This document shows positions 43,370 to 53,542 of a stretch of 64,000 nucleotides of DNA, piece after piece. The notes below the pieces were generated by a model, which saw only the letters and a program-made list of their open reading frames with translations, was not told the origin of the DNA and searched no databases. The DNA is taken from contig JAENZP010000001.1 of the NCBI GenBank assembly GCA_016841205.1, forward strand, positions 1 to 64,000. The letters are read 5' to 3'. The translations under genes were made by a program, and so were the position numbers. Every line of letters begins with the position of its first letter. Position 1 is the first letter of the stretch. The stretch comes from Desulfoscipio geothermicus. Its GTDB lineage: Bacteria; Bacillota; Desulfotomaculia; Desulfotomaculales; Desulfallaceae.

Positions 43370-45211
43370 ATGCAGCTTAAACATTGGGTTAGTAAAATAC
43401 TTGGTTATGACGGGCCGCCCGATTCCAAGGATTTTTACCTGGTGGAAACGGATGAGGAGCAGGAAAGTGCATCCGAAGATGCCGGCGAAGAGAATACTCC
43501 GTCGAGCAAGTCCAGGCAGCATAAAATTAGAAAACCCAAAAAAACCGGCAGTGCCGGATATAACAACGATGCGGATAAGCCCGGCGAAAGCAGTGATGAC
43601 GATAACGAAGAACAGTCAAAGCATGATGAATCCCAGCGGGAAATCCATGCTGCCCTAAAAGTGAATAAAAAAAATATTGAACAGCTATTTAACATGCCCT
43701 TAAACAAGGATGTGGTGGTACGGGAATTAACATTGTCTACGGAACCACCGGTGCAAGCTTTCTTGGTATTTATGGAGGGCATGGCTGATACAAAGCTCAT
43801 AAATAACTCCATACTCAAGCCCCTGATGCTGTTAACCAATCTGGATCCAGGCCCCGGCATAAGGCCTGATACCTGTACCAATGTGCTGCAAAAGCACCTG
43901 CCCAGCAACCAGGTTAAAAAGTTAACCTTATTTAAAGACGTGGTTACCCAGGTGCTGTCAGGAGCTACAGTGATATTTTTTGAAGGCTCTCCTTGCGCTG
44001 TGTCCGCCGAGACCAAGGGTTTTCCGTACAGGGCGGTGGATACGGCCAGAACCGAGCAGGTAGTCCAGGGTCCCCAGGAGGGCTTTGTGGAAAACCTGCG
44101 CTCCAATACTTCACTAATCCGCAGGATTATTCGTTCGGAAGAGCTGATTACAGAATATTTACAGGTAGGGGCTCGTAATAACAATAACGTGGCCATTATG
44201 TACCTGGCTGATCTGACCAATCCTGATCTTGTACAGGAGGTCAAAAGGCGCATCAAAGGCATTAAAACTGACTATGTTGCCGAAAGCGGTGTATTGGAGG
44301 AATTTATTGAAGACCATCCTCTCTCTTTGATGCCACAGATCGTTAAAACTGAGCGGCCTGACCGGGTATCCTCCATGTTGCTAGAGGGTAAGGTAGCCAT
44401 TATTGTGGATAACACCCCATTTGTAATGCTGGTACCGGGACTGCTATTTGATTTTTTACATAGCCCCGAGGACCATTATGTACGGTTTTCACATAGTGTA
44501 TGGCTAAGGATTATCCGTGTGTTCGCCGTGTTTTTAACTATACTGCTACCTGCTTTTTATGTAGCCATTGCTACCTTTCACCAGGAAATGATTCCAACCG
44601 ACTTGCTGCTGTCTATTGCATCTGCCAGGGAACGGGTGCCCTTTCCCACCATTGTGGAAATTCTGTTAATGGAATTATCCTTTGAACTGGTACGGGAGGC
44701 TGGGGTGCGCGTACCGGGCATCATCGGCCCAACCCTGGGTATTGTGGGCACATTGATTTTGGGCCAGGCGGCAGTGGCGGCCAGTATTGTCAGCCCTATT
44801 TTAATTATTATTGTAGCTGTGACCGGCTTGTCCTCTTATGCCATTCCCAACTATGCCGCCTCTTTTGGGTTTAGGTTTATGAGATTTTTTTTCATTTTCT
44901 TAGCGACCACCCTGGGCTTTTTTGGTATTTCCAGCGGTCTGTTTGTGTTACTTTGCTTATTACTAAACATGAAATCCTTCGGGGTGCCTTACTTAGCACC
45001 CGTGGCCCCTAAAACAGCCCCGAGCGCTGATATAATTTTTCGCTTCCCCGCCTGGCAGCAAGAAACACGGCCTGATTACCAGCAAACGCTGGACACCCGG
45101 CGCCAGCCCGACTTAAGCAGGGTCTGGACAACCAAACGGTCAAAGCAGCCTACAGGAGAAAGTGAAAATAAAGACGGAGATAAAGGCGGAAACGATGCCG
45201 GAGCAACTTAA
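43370..45211 (+). CDS. gerKA: Spore germinant receptor A subunit
   Basis: About 613 residues. A long charged N-terminal region of roughly 120 residues (EEQESASEDAGEENTPSSK) precedes the GerA domain: LSTEPPVQAFLVFMEGMAD, ETKGFPYRAVDTARTEQVV, EFIEDHPLSLMPQIVKTERPD-like segments, then membrane segments from AVFLTILLPAFYVAIA to FLATTLGFFGISSGL. Germinant receptors sit in the spore inner membrane and sense nutrients. The chosen ATG has ACGGAG upstream; a longer frame begins 47 codons earlier. First gene of a gerA-gerB-gerC operon; the K-type name is only by order and similarity. Confidence 0.9.
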   Translation: MQLKHWVSKILGYDGPPDSKDFYLVETDEEQESASEDAGEENTPSSKSRQHKIRKPKKTGSAGYNNDADKPGESSDDDNEEQSKHDESQREIHAALKVNKKNIEQLFNMPLNKDVVVRELTLSTEPPVQAFLVFMEGMADTKLINNSILKPLMLLTNLDPGPGIRPDTCTNVLQKHLPSNQVKKLTLFKDVVTQVLSGATVIFFEGSPCAVSAETKGFPYRAVDTARTEQVVQGPQEGFVENLRSNTSLIRRIIRSEELITEYLQVGARNNNNVAIMYLADLTNPDLVQEVKRRIKGIKTDYVAESGVLEEFIEDHPLSLMPQIVKTERPDRVSSMLLEGKVAIIVDNTPFVMLVPGLLFDFLHSPEDHYVRFSHSVWLRIIRVFAVFLTILLPAFYVAIATFHQEMIPTDLLLSIASARERVPFPTIVEILLMELSFELVREAGVRVPGIIGPTLGIVGTLILGQAAVAASIVSPILIIIVAVTGLSSYAIPNYAASFGFRFMRFFFIFLATTLGFFGISSGLFVLLCLLLNMKSFGVPYLAPVAPKTAPSADIIFRFPAWQQETRPDYQQTLDTRRQPDLSRVWTTKRSKQPTGESENKDGDKGGNDAGAT

Positions 45212-45219
45212 AGGCGGTG

Positions 45220-46326
45220 ATGGTTATAATTAACCAGGTAAAAATTGGACAATCCGAGGCTATTGCCCTTATTGTCACCGTATTGGCAACTAAAGTATTT
45301 TTAACTTACCCAGCCTACATCGTTAGTTACGGCGGTAACGCTGCCTGGCAGATATCACTGATTTCCGGGCTGGTCACCATGGTTTTTTTCTGGTTTATAC
45401 TAAAATATTTGGAGCGGTTTCCAGACCGTACTTTTTCGGAAACCGCGGAATATATCACCGGGCCATATTTAGGTGGACTGATAGTTATTAGTGTACTGGT
45501 ATCCTGGATGTTTGAAATGGCTATAACCTTCCGCGGATTCGGAGAGTTAATTGTCATGGTCGCACTGCCGGAAACGTCTATCGGCATTATCATGCTCATA
45601 TTTTTAAGCGGCGCGGGATTAGCTGCCTATCTTGGTTTATCCACAATCGCTAGAGCCTGCTACCTGGCGTTCCCCTTTACCCTGGGGGCAGTCCTTTTGA
45701 TTTTAGTGCTCAGTTACCCCAGTTGGAACACAGACTGGCTGTTTCCAATTTTGGGCAATGGCGTTTTAGAAACAATTAAATCTAGCGTTATGCGCAGCTC
45801 AGACTTTATTGAATTAAACTTTATCTACGCGCTACCCTTGGTTTTTTACACTCATCAGGTAAAAAACATTGGTTATAAAAGTATTATTATCACCACGTTT
45901 ATTTTAACTATGATAGTACTGTTCTACCTGTTGACCTTTCCTGCCGTGGTGGGGGAGGAACCCTATATACCTCTGTATCAGATGGCTCGCAGTGTTTACC
46001 TGGGTCGATTTGTGCAGCGTATTGAGGCTATATTTGTATTCTTTTGGGTAGTTAGCGGCTACCTGTGGGTTTCAGCCGGTGTTTATGGATTCTGCCACAT
46101 ATTAACCCAATGGCTAAAGCTACCGGACTACCGACCTCTGGTTTTACCCACATTGATCATCATTTTTGCAGTGGCTTTTATACCTCAGAGCCTGCCCGAC
46201 ACCGTACTAATAGCCGGTCATACTTATCGGAAATTTGGCTTTATCCTGGTTTTTGGGCTACCGGTGCTGCTTCTATTACTGGCCATACTATTTGGAAAGG
46301 GGGGCAGAAACAATGCGAAGGGGTAG
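45220..46326 (+). CDS. gerKB: Spore germinant receptor B subunit (permease-like)
   Basis: About 368 residues with ten membrane segments, the amino-acid-permease-like GerB fold. Motifs: IGQSEAIALIVTVLATKVFL, VSYGGNAAWQISLISGLV and VVGEEPYIPLYQMARSVYL. The B subunit binds the germinant. It starts 9 bases after gerKA and its end overlaps the gerKC start by 14 bases, a tight operon. Confidence 0.9.
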   Translation: MVIINQVKIGQSEAIALIVTVLATKVFLTYPAYIVSYGGNAAWQISLISGLVTMVFFWFILKYLERFPDRTFSETAEYITGPYLGGLIVISVLVSWMFEMAITFRGFGELIVMVALPETSIGIIMLIFLSGAGLAAYLGLSTIARACYLAFPFTLGAVLLILVLSYPSWNTDWLFPILGNGVLETIKSSVMRSSDFIELNFIYALPLVFYTHQVKNIGYKSIIITTFILTMIVLFYLLTFPAVVGEEPYIPLYQMARSVYLGRFVQRIEAIFVFFWVVSGYLWVSAGVYGFCHILTQWLKLPDYRPLVLPTLIIIFAVAFIPQSLPDTVLIAGHTYRKFGFILVFGLPVLLLLLAILFGKGGRNNAKG

Positions 46327-47602
46327 CCGACACCACCTTGTCGCCGCCCTGCTGGTAATGTTAATGCTCCTGTTTACAGCGGGCTGTGGCAGTAATTACG
46401 AACCTGACGAGCTATCCTATGTGCTGCTCATGGGTATCGACCACGGAGCTCAAAACCGGCTCCGTATATCATATTTAATCGCTGTGCCCAAGGCTATTTC
46501 CGGGCCAGGACAAGGCGGTGGTGGCGGAGGAGGAGGCCAGCAGTCAGCATCGGTGGTTACTATAGAATCCCCAAGTATTTATGCTTCTATGAATATGGTT
46601 AATTCCTTTGTTGGCCGCAAAATCTCATTGATGCATAACAAAGGCATTATTTTTTCGGAAGCTATGGCTAAAGATGGTTCTATGGGCGTGATTGTCCCCG
46701 GCTTAACCCAGTTCCGGGAAACCCGGGGCACTGCTTTTATCGCTGTTTCGCGCCAAAAGCCCGAGGAAATACTGGCTAAAATGAAACCCTTATTGGAAAC
46801 AAACCCGGCTAAATATTTTGAACTACTGGCCGGCAACCAGTCTTTTACCGGATATATACCCAGCGAAAAACTACAGGATTTTTACAATGATCTTAAAGCA
46901 GGAGGTATTAATCCGGTATCTATACTAGTTGCCGAATCCGACGAAAAATTACCGCCGCATAGCGGCCATAACACTTACCGGACGGAAGGGGACTATGTAG
47001 CCGGTGAGTTGGTTAAAAAAGGTGGCGTCAGCCTGGAGGCAATGGGGGCCGCGGTTTTTCGGGAAGGGAAAATGGTGGGCATCCTAAACGGTAACGAAAC
47101 TTCAATTTACTCCATGTTCAGGGGACAATACAAAAGAAGAATTTATACTGTAAAAGATCCCTTGAAGCACGGCAAAGACATTGTAATTATGGAGGTAAAC
47201 CAAAAAACCAAGCCCCGCATAAAAGTTTTTCTAACCGAGGATGGCGTTGTTGTTGAAACCCGGTTATATCTGGAGGGCAACGTGTTGGGGGTAAACAGTT
47301 TAATTGATTACGGCCTACCCCGATATAGGCCGGCATTGGAAAAGGCCTTCGAGGAATTAATTGAGCAGGAAGCCATGAAACTGGTGGAAAAAACCCAGCA
47401 CGAGTACCGTTCCGATATACTGGGATTTGGCAATAAAGCCCGCCACCTGGTCCTTACCCAAAAGGACTTGGAGCAGCTTAACTGGCCTGCTCTGTACGAG
47501 AATGCCCAGGTTAGCGTTAAAGTAGACTTCAAAATCAGGCGCACGGGCACGCTGCTGCGGCTTATGCCCATTGCCAAAAGCAGCAGCGATAACATGCAAT
47601 AA
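46313..47602 (+). CDS. gerKC: Spore germinant receptor C subunit (lipoprotein)
   Basis: About 429 residues with a lipoprotein signal: MRRGSRHHLVAALLV, hydrophobic core, and lipobox LFTAGC. The mature part has GerC motifs (LSYVLLMGIDHGAQNRL, HNKGIIFSEAMAKDG, RQKPEEILAKMKPLLE) and an unusual Gly-rich loop, GGGGGGGQQSA. The start is set inside gerKB where GGGGGG precedes ATG; the open frame upstream has no site. The protein is anchored outside the spore inner membrane. Confidence 0.9.
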   Translation: MRRGSRHHLVAALLVMLMLLFTAGCGSNYEPDELSYVLLMGIDHGAQNRLRISYLIAVPKAISGPGQGGGGGGGGQQSASVVTIESPSIYASMNMVNSFVGRKISLMHNKGIIFSEAMAKDGSMGVIVPGLTQFRETRGTAFIAVSRQKPEEILAKMKPLLETNPAKYFELLAGNQSFTGYIPSEKLQDFYNDLKAGGINPVSILVAESDEKLPPHSGHNTYRTEGDYVAGELVKKGGVSLEAMGAAVFREGKMVGILNGNETSIYSMFRGQYKRRIYTVKDPLKHGKDIVIMEVNQKTKPRIKVFLTEDGVVVETRLYLEGNVLGVNSLIDYGLPRYRPALEKAFEELIEQEAMKLVEKTQHEYRSDILGFGNKARHLVLTQKDLEQLNWPALYENAQVSVKVDFKIRRTGTLLRLMPIAKSSSDNMQ

Positions 47603-47617
47603 GGAGATTAAAGAGCG

Positions 47618-47797
47618 ATGATAATAGTCATGGTGCTGGCTATAGCTTTCGTTTTATCGGTTGCAATTAAAACTATTAACTATGGCCGCTGGTCTGCCCG
47701 ACAGGGTAATTGGCGCGGAGCAATAGGACTTTACCTAATAGCAATACTGCTGTTTTTGTTGCCTACCGGCGTGTATATTTACAATAGGCTGATATAG
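47618..47797 (+). CDS. 59-aa membrane protein downstream of gerKC
   Basis: AAGGAGATTAAAGAGCG precedes ATG 15 bases after gerKC. The product is MIIVMVLAIAFVLSVAI, a basic loop YGRWSARQGNWR, then AIGLYLIAILLFLLP: two membrane segments. Position and ribosome site suggest a fourth gene of the germination operon. Small two-helix proteins (GerD- or GerXD-like D subunits) accompany some receptors; I infer a similar role. Confidence 0.7.
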   Translation: MIIVMVLAIAFVLSVAIKTINYGRWSARQGNWRGAIGLYLIAILLFLLPTGVYIYNRLI

Positions 47798-48061
47798 CTT
47801 CTGCCATATTTTTTCGTTTGTCTATTATCTCTTTACGTGAGCATTACATAACATTTAAAAAATCGTTGATTCATTTCAATTTAAAGAAAATCAAAGTTTC
47901 GATATATTAATAAGGGACGATTCAGAGAAAGTGTAAAATGATGTCTAATTACAGGAAGTGTTTAGGAGGTATTGTGATATTTTCCACATTTTTTCCAAGC
48001 TACAAGCAAGCTATGTTAGAATAATATTACATAATCCATATCTTGGTTTAGAGGTGACTTT

Positions 48062-49540
48062 ATGAACCGGCACCTAGTAGCTGCATATGTCAGAGTATCG
48101 ACAGAAGAACAAGCTGAGATGGGCCTTTCTATTCCCGCTCAAAAATCCAGGCTTTTAGCTTATTGCCAATCACAAGGCTGGGAGATTTACGACTTTTATG
48201 TCGATGACGGCTACTCAGGGAAGGACCTGGAGCGTCCCGCCATTAAACGCCTTATTAAGGACACTGAAAATAAAGTAATCAATATCGCCTTGGTTTTAAA
48301 GCTGGACCGCATCTCCCGCCGGCAGAAAGATGTACTTTACCTTCTGGAGGATGTTTTTGAACCCAGAGGCGTAGGCTTTAAGTCTGTTACTGAATCGTTT
48401 GATACCACCACCAGTTTTGGAAAGGCTGCCATAGGCATGATGGCTGTTTTCGCCCAGCTGGAACGGGAAACCATTATTGAACGCTCACGTATGGGTAAAT
48501 TTGAGGCGGCACGGAAAGGCCGTTGGCACGGTGGCACTATATATGGGTACAGTTACGAACCAGGGACGTATATTCTCAAAATTCGCGAATCGGAGGCCAA
48601 AATAATACGAGATATTTACAAGCTTTACCTAAACTACAATCAGGGCATACACACCATTGCTAATGAATTAAATGATAGGGGCATCCCCGGTCCTGACGGT
48701 GGTCACTGGATCAAGCAAACAGTAAGCTATATCCTCAACAATCCCACTTATGCCGGGTATTCAAAACATAAAAGCAACCTTTACGAGGGCATACATGAGG
48801 CCATCATCCCACAGGGACAGTGGAAAAAGGCTCAGGAGCTCCTTGAACAGCGCAAGAAAAAACATTATCGCCGCCCGTCAAATAAGGCTCTGCTGGCAGG
48901 CATTATTTATTGTGCTGAATGCGGGGCCCGGATGCGCAATAAAACAGTATGGCAGAACTACCCCCAGGAACCTAAAAAAATCATGCGCTATTACGTTTGT
49001 TACTCCCAGGATGGTACCGCAAATCATATGGTTCGTGATCAAAACTGCAAGTGTGGCTATAAAAACATGGAGGATATTGATAACCAGGTAGTTGATAAAT
49101 TACTTAAGTTAAGTTTTGATGAAAAACTACTTAAAAATATTATAAATGAAGAATTGTCAAACGATAACACCGACCTAAAAAATGCCGCGCGAGGACTAAA
49201 CCAATCCCAAAAGGAGCTGCATCAAGTTAAAAAAATATTAAACCGCTGGTATGAAGCCTTTGAAAAAGGCGCCCTGGACCCAGATGAACTAACTGAACGG
49301 GTAAATGATCTACGGGCCAAACGTGAGTACCTGGAAAAATCCATCAGTGAATGGGAAGAAAAAATGAGAGAAGAAAAGCAGCGGACCATCAATGTAAAAG
49401 ATTTACTTGAGACAATGAAAAACTTTAGGTTAATATGGGATGCTGCTGATCCGGACGAGAGGCGAGATATTTTAACAAATCTCATCCGAGAAGTACGCGT
49501 AAACAAGGAAAGTGATGTTGAAATTATCATATCAACATAG
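48062..49540 (+). CDS. Large serine recombinase
   Basis: A 492-aa site-specific recombinase. The catalytic Ser is S13 in YVRVSTEEQ; other resolvase motifs are LKLDRISRRQKDVLYL and AQLERETIIERSRMGK. The recombinase domain follows (ESEAKIIRDIYKLYL), then a zinc-ribbon (IIYCAECGARM, NCKCGYK) and a coiled coil (LNQSQKELHQVKKIL). Complete length and undamaged. The ATG has TAGAGGTG upstream. It lies downstream of the germination operon with no phage genes attached, so it may be the last trace of an element or a sporulation-type excisionase. Confidence 0.9.
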   Translation: MNRHLVAAYVRVSTEEQAEMGLSIPAQKSRLLAYCQSQGWEIYDFYVDDGYSGKDLERPAIKRLIKDTENKVINIALVLKLDRISRRQKDVLYLLEDVFEPRGVGFKSVTESFDTTTSFGKAAIGMMAVFAQLERETIIERSRMGKFEAARKGRWHGGTIYGYSYEPGTYILKIRESEAKIIRDIYKLYLNYNQGIHTIANELNDRGIPGPDGGHWIKQTVSYILNNPTYAGYSKHKSNLYEGIHEAIIPQGQWKKAQELLEQRKKKHYRRPSNKALLAGIIYCAECGARMRNKTVWQNYPQEPKKIMRYYVCYSQDGTANHMVRDQNCKCGYKNMEDIDNQVVDKLLKLSFDEKLLKNIINEELSNDNTDLKNAARGLNQSQKELHQVKKILNRWYEAFEKGALDPDELTERVNDLRAKREYLEKSISEWEEKMREEKQRTINVKDLLETMKNFRLIWDAADPDERRDILTNLIREVRVNKESDVEIIIST

Positions 49541-50022
49541 TCAAACACGCCAAAGGGGTGCTCACCGACATTGGTACTGAAGAATAAGTTCCAACATGTT
49601 ATCAGTAATATTTTTATCAGGAGTCAATAAAGCTCAGCAATTGAGCCGGGCCTATCTTATTTATATAACTTCCCCAACTTCGCGGACCCTCCCTGTGTTA
49701 ATTGCTTAAGCTAATGGATAAACAATTCATGATTAGCTATGCGTCTTACTGCTATCCTAGCTGCCCAGAATTTTATTATCATCTTTTAAAACTATCTGAT
49801 GTGGTTATGTCAAACCGAGAAGTAACTGCTGACATATGAGATAGCTATCTTTCATTGAATGCACATCAAACAAATAATGAATTTTAAAAATATGCGAGAT
49901 TAATACGGTTATTTTCTTTCTCTTGGATTGATGGGTGTAATTGGAGTGTAAATGTTTTTATGGTTTAATAGAAAGAGATGGTTTTAAAAGTCAAGACATA
50001 CCAAGAAATAGGGGGAATGTCT
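49541..50022. other. Intergenic region
   Basis: About 480 bases. GCTCAGCAATTGAGC (49631-49645) is a small palindrome. I see no gene. Confidence 0.4.
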
Positions 50023-51243
50023 ATGCCGCTCATTTTAATTGTAGGAATACTCATCTTTGCAGGTTTTGTTTTTGGTGAAATTGCAACCATGTTTAAACTA
50101 CCAAGAGTTACAGGCTATATTGTTGCTGGAGTATTTCTAAATCTTAATTTTTCCAACGTCCTTTTTGATAATCTTGTTTATCAAACCGATATTATCACCA
50201 ATATTTGCCTTTCCCTTATCACCTTTTCAGTGGGGGGCAGTTTACTATATAGCAGTATCAAAGAACTGGGCAGTGGGATCCTTAATATTGCCATCTTTGA
50301 ATCATTATTTGCTTTTTTAATTATTTTTCTGGGTTTTCTTGCCATAACGCCGTTTTTAGGACCTTTACATGATTCTTCTTGGATAACTGTGCTTATTCCA
50401 GTAAGTATATTAATAGCATCCTTGGGCTCTCCCACAGACCCTTCTGCAACGCTGGCTGTCAAACACCAATATAATGCACAAGGCAAAGTTTCTTCAACCA
50501 TAATGGGCGTTGCCGCTTTTGACGACGTTGCGGGAATATTAATTTACAGTATGGCAATAGCAATAGCAAAAATGCTTGTACAACCTGAGGAAATATCCGC
50601 TGCTTCTTTAGTTTTGGAGCCTGCTGAAACTATTTTCGGAGCAATCTTGCTTGGTATTGTTTTCGGATTTGTCTTTAATTTGGTTATGTCATGGGCACGA
50701 AGAGAGACAGAGGGTGTGCTGATTGTGTTGATATTAGGGCTACTGTTTATGTGCTTTGGAGTTTCTGTGGCATTGGAATTTGATGAGCTGTTATCAACTA
50801 TGGCTATGGGGGCTTTTGTAGTTAATTTCAACCCTCAAAGGGATATAATATTTAAGATGTTGGAAAGATACATTGAAGAGTTGATTTTTGTATTATTTTT
50901 CGTCATCAGCGGTATATATCTTGACTTTTCGGTGTTAACTACTACCTTTGTACTGGTAATTGGATTTGTGTTATTTAGGGCAATTGGCAAATTTTTGGGA
51001 GCCAGGATAGGTGCTTCCATTTCTCAATCACCGAAAATGGTAAAAAATTACGCAGCTGCAGGACTAATTCCCCAAGGTGGTATCGTTATTGGCCTGGCAT
51101 TATTGATAACGCAAAACCCTGCCTTTGATACATTTTCCGGTATTATTTTAAACGTTATAATCGGAGCTACCGTCATTCATGAGCTGGTAGGACCTTTGTT
51201 GGCGAAAACAGCACTTAAAAAAGCAGGGGAAATAAAGGAATAA
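50023..51243 (+). CDS. CPA2-family cation/proton antiporter
   Basis: About 406 residues with 12 hydrophobic segments. Family landmarks are FKLPRVTGYIVAGVFLN, ASLGSPTDPSATLAVK and GVAAFDDVAGILIYSM with the ion-binding aspartates, and AAGLIPQGGIVIGLALL. It should exchange Na+ or K+ for protons. The second of two close ATG codons has the better spacing from GGGGG (7 bases). No regulatory TrkA domain is attached, in contrast to the KhtTU-like pair at 60.5 kb. Confidence 0.82.
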   Translation: MPLILIVGILIFAGFVFGEIATMFKLPRVTGYIVAGVFLNLNFSNVLFDNLVYQTDIITNICLSLITFSVGGSLLYSSIKELGSGILNIAIFESLFAFLIIFLGFLAITPFLGPLHDSSWITVLIPVSILIASLGSPTDPSATLAVKHQYNAQGKVSSTIMGVAAFDDVAGILIYSMAIAIAKMLVQPEEISAASLVLEPAETIFGAILLGIVFGFVFNLVMSWARRETEGVLIVLILGLLFMCFGVSVALEFDELLSTMAMGAFVVNFNPQRDIIFKMLERYIEELIFVLFFVISGIYLDFSVLTTTFVLVIGFVLFRAIGKFLGARIGASISQSPKMVKNYAAAGLIPQGGIVIGLALLITQNPAFDTFSGIILNVIIGATVIHELVGPLLAKTALKKAGEIKE

Positions 51244-51310
51244 GCTGCCATGCCACCCACTTCATTCATTGAACTAATGTAAGTGGCCATTCTTTTTACA
51301 AAGCAAGAAT

Positions 51311-51337
51311 AGCAACGGATAGTCGTTGCTTTTTTTG
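51311..51337 (+). terminator. Rho-independent terminator
   Basis: AGCAACG, 6-base loop, CGTTGCT, then seven T residues, about 70 bases after the antiporter gene. Confidence 0.8.
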
Positions 51338-51487
51338 CCTTATAGTATATGAAAGCTGAAAAAAAGGATTTTACATGATTATGGGAGAATTAATAGTAAA
51401 TTGTAAAATTTTATAATATGACGGCAAAGTTCTTTAATATTATTTAGGCTTTATTTTAAGGCGAAAAACGATAGGAGGTACTTTTAA

Positions 51488-51751
51488 TTGGCTATTAATT
51501 TAGAACTAGAAGTAAAATCTGTTAAAGGGTATTGTTCAGCTGGGTGCCAAGTGGGTCAAAAGTTTATAGTTTAGCGATTCTTTAATGATAAGATACACCT
51601 CTTTGATTATATGCGTTATCAGTAATGTTTTCATATCTTACAGCAGCATTTAGACAAACACCCAATGATGATTGGATTAAATCAAGTCAACGTACTTCAA
51701 TGCCCTGATAGTGCAAACACAGTTGTTTTCTCAATAAAAATAATTGGTTAG
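51488..51751 (+). pseudogene. TIGR04076-family protein, broken
   Basis: A TTG behind AGGAGG starts AINLELEVKSVKGYCSAG, then CQVGQKFIV and a stop. Later frames give AAFRQTPNDDWIKSS and QVNVLQCPDSANTVVF with SIKIIG at the end. These are the beginning, middle and end of the small TIGR04076 proteins, split by frameshifts and a stop. Confidence 0.5.
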
Positions 51752-51803
51752 TTATGTCAATTAGCTACTACGAAAAAGAAATAAAATAAGGAGAGTTGAA
51801 ATT

Positions 51804-52220
51804 ATGGATGACTTTAACTTAGAAGAAAACTCGGAAGTAAAAAGTGACAGTAGCAGTAATAGTAAAAAAAGAAAAAGAAGGGGTAGCTACAGCTATTTAT
51901 TTGGTATATTGGTCTTTTTTATTTGGGCAGGTATGTCTGTTTATGGTTTTTATTATGCACAAAACTATTTTGAGCAATATATGAAAAAGATTGAGGAAAC
52001 AAACGCGCTTAACATACAGTCAATTAACAAGAGAATTGATGTACTAGAAGAAGAAATGGAAAATATAAATGGTACTTTGGATAAAACAGGCAGCAGTCTA
52101 AATTCAACTACTAGCGCCAGCACTGAAGTTAATAAGCGGATTACTGAGCTTGATAATCAGTTGAAAGCACTGGAAAAAAGCTTAAAGATACTACAGGAGT
52201 CAGGTAATGAAGATTATTAA
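51804..52220 (+). CDS. Membrane-anchored coiled-coil protein
   Basis: A 138-aa protein. The first 30 residues are charged and Ser/Lys-rich, then one membrane segment (YLFGILVFFIWAGMSVYGFYY), then a long coiled coil (NKRIDVLEEEMENING, ITELDNQLKALEKSLKIL) that would lie outside. AAGGAGAG precedes the ATG. Its end overlaps the next gene by 14 bases, so the two are translated together and may form a cell-surface complex. Not otherwise recognised. Confidence 0.65.
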   Translation: MDDFNLEENSEVKSDSSSNSKKRKRRGSYSYLFGILVFFIWAGMSVYGFYYAQNYFEQYMKKIEETNALNIQSINKRIDVLEEEMENINGTLDKTGSSLNSTTSASTEVNKRITELDNQLKALEKSLKILQESGNEDY

Positions 52221-53256
52221 TATATTTTTTTTAACACTTATATTGCCTATAGCTTTATTTGTTGCAGGTGGTGCATACGCCTTAAATAAAAACATAAGCT
52301 CAGTAGAACTGCCAGTAGAGAAACTGGACCCTTCTCTTGTTGCGATAGAAGCAGAGACGCAAAATACAATAGAAAAGGCAACCAAAATTAAGGGTAGTGT
52401 TGAGTTAGAAGAACAAAAATACCAAGAGCAAAAGGAAATTTTAGCCGGTCTTGCTGATAAAAGTTATGATCAGACAAAATTATCTAATGAGGTATATGAA
52501 AAAAAGATAATTGACAGATTAGGAAAACCTATAGACGATTACCATTCCAATCGGGTTGATATTAAAGTTTTTTCACTTAAAGGACTGGGATACAGGGGAT
52601 ATATGGCTAAAGTTAAACTCTACGATTCCAAAGCCTTTAAAGTTGCTTTGGGTAAAGATAAGCTAGGGGAAAGTGAAACAACCAGTGCTGCGGTAAAACG
52701 CTATGATGCTATATTTGGTGTTAACGGCGGTGGTTTTTATCAATCAACCTTAAACGGGCGAAATTGTAATGTGCCGATTAGTAACACTGTTATCGATAGT
52801 AAATTAATAAACGGCTTTTCTCCATCATATAAAAATTTGTTCTTTGCGGGCGTTGATAGTAGTGGTGAGCTAATTGGTGGGGAATTTTTTAAAAAGGATG
52901 AACTGATGAAACTAAAACCCGTTGCCGGAGTGAGTTTTGTCCCGTCTTTGATTAAAAACCGTAAGCCATTGCCTATACCCAAGCAGTGGGCAAATCAAAA
53001 GCAACCACGAACAATAATTGGCGAATATGGCAACGATGATCTGTTATTTATTGTTGTCGATGGTCGTCAGGCAGACTGGAGCAGCGGGGTTACGCTTGAA
53101 CAACTACAAATTAAACTAATAGATTTTGGTGTGATAGAAGCGTACAATCTGGATGGCGGAGGGTCAAGTACATTTGTATTTAAGGGAAGAGTATTAAATA
53201 AGCCATCAGATGGTAAAGAACGTCCTGTAACAACAAATATACTTATAATGCCATGA
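52207..53256 (+). CDS. Phosphodiester glycosidase (NAGPA) domain protein
   Basis: A 349-aa protein with an N-terminal signal or anchor (IINIFFLTLILPIALFVAG), a coiled-coil linker (residues 40-115) and a NAGPA domain. Landmarks are RYDAIFGVNGGGFYQ and the conserved EAYNLDGGGSSTFVF close to the end. Proteins with this fold act on phosphodiester-linked sugars of envelope polymers; some belong to sporulation or cell-wall systems. It is coupled to the coiled-coil gene before it. CAGGAGTCAGGTA precedes the ATG. Confidence 0.78.
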   Translation: MKIINIFFLTLILPIALFVAGGAYALNKNISSVELPVEKLDPSLVAIEAETQNTIEKATKIKGSVELEEQKYQEQKEILAGLADKSYDQTKLSNEVYEKKIIDRLGKPIDDYHSNRVDIKVFSLKGLGYRGYMAKVKLYDSKAFKVALGKDKLGESETTSAAVKRYDAIFGVNGGGFYQSTLNGRNCNVPISNTVIDSKLINGFSPSYKNLFFAGVDSSGELIGGEFFKKDELMKLKPVAGVSFVPSLIKNRKPLPIPKQWANQKQPRTIIGEYGNDDLLFIVVDGRQADWSSGVTLEQLQIKLIDFGVIEAYNLDGGGSSTFVFKGRVLNKPSDGKERPVTTNILIMP

Positions 53257-53542
53257 GTTAACCTTATGTGCATCTGCCTGAGCAATGTAACTATAACCAA
53301 CAGTTTTACTATCTTAGTTAAAACATCAGCTATAATAAAACCTTGTTTATACTTGTAATGATTGCAGTAGCAGCAACTTAGATGAGATGCTCCCTTAGCC
53401 GGACAGGTAGTGTCAAATGTTTTGTGCTTTTATCCCAATCCCACCTAAATTATGAACAGCACCCTATAGTCAAGACACGTTTATTAAAAATTTAAGAAAC
53501 AAACATATGTATTTGGTTAGCCATTATTTTTATATAAAAGAA

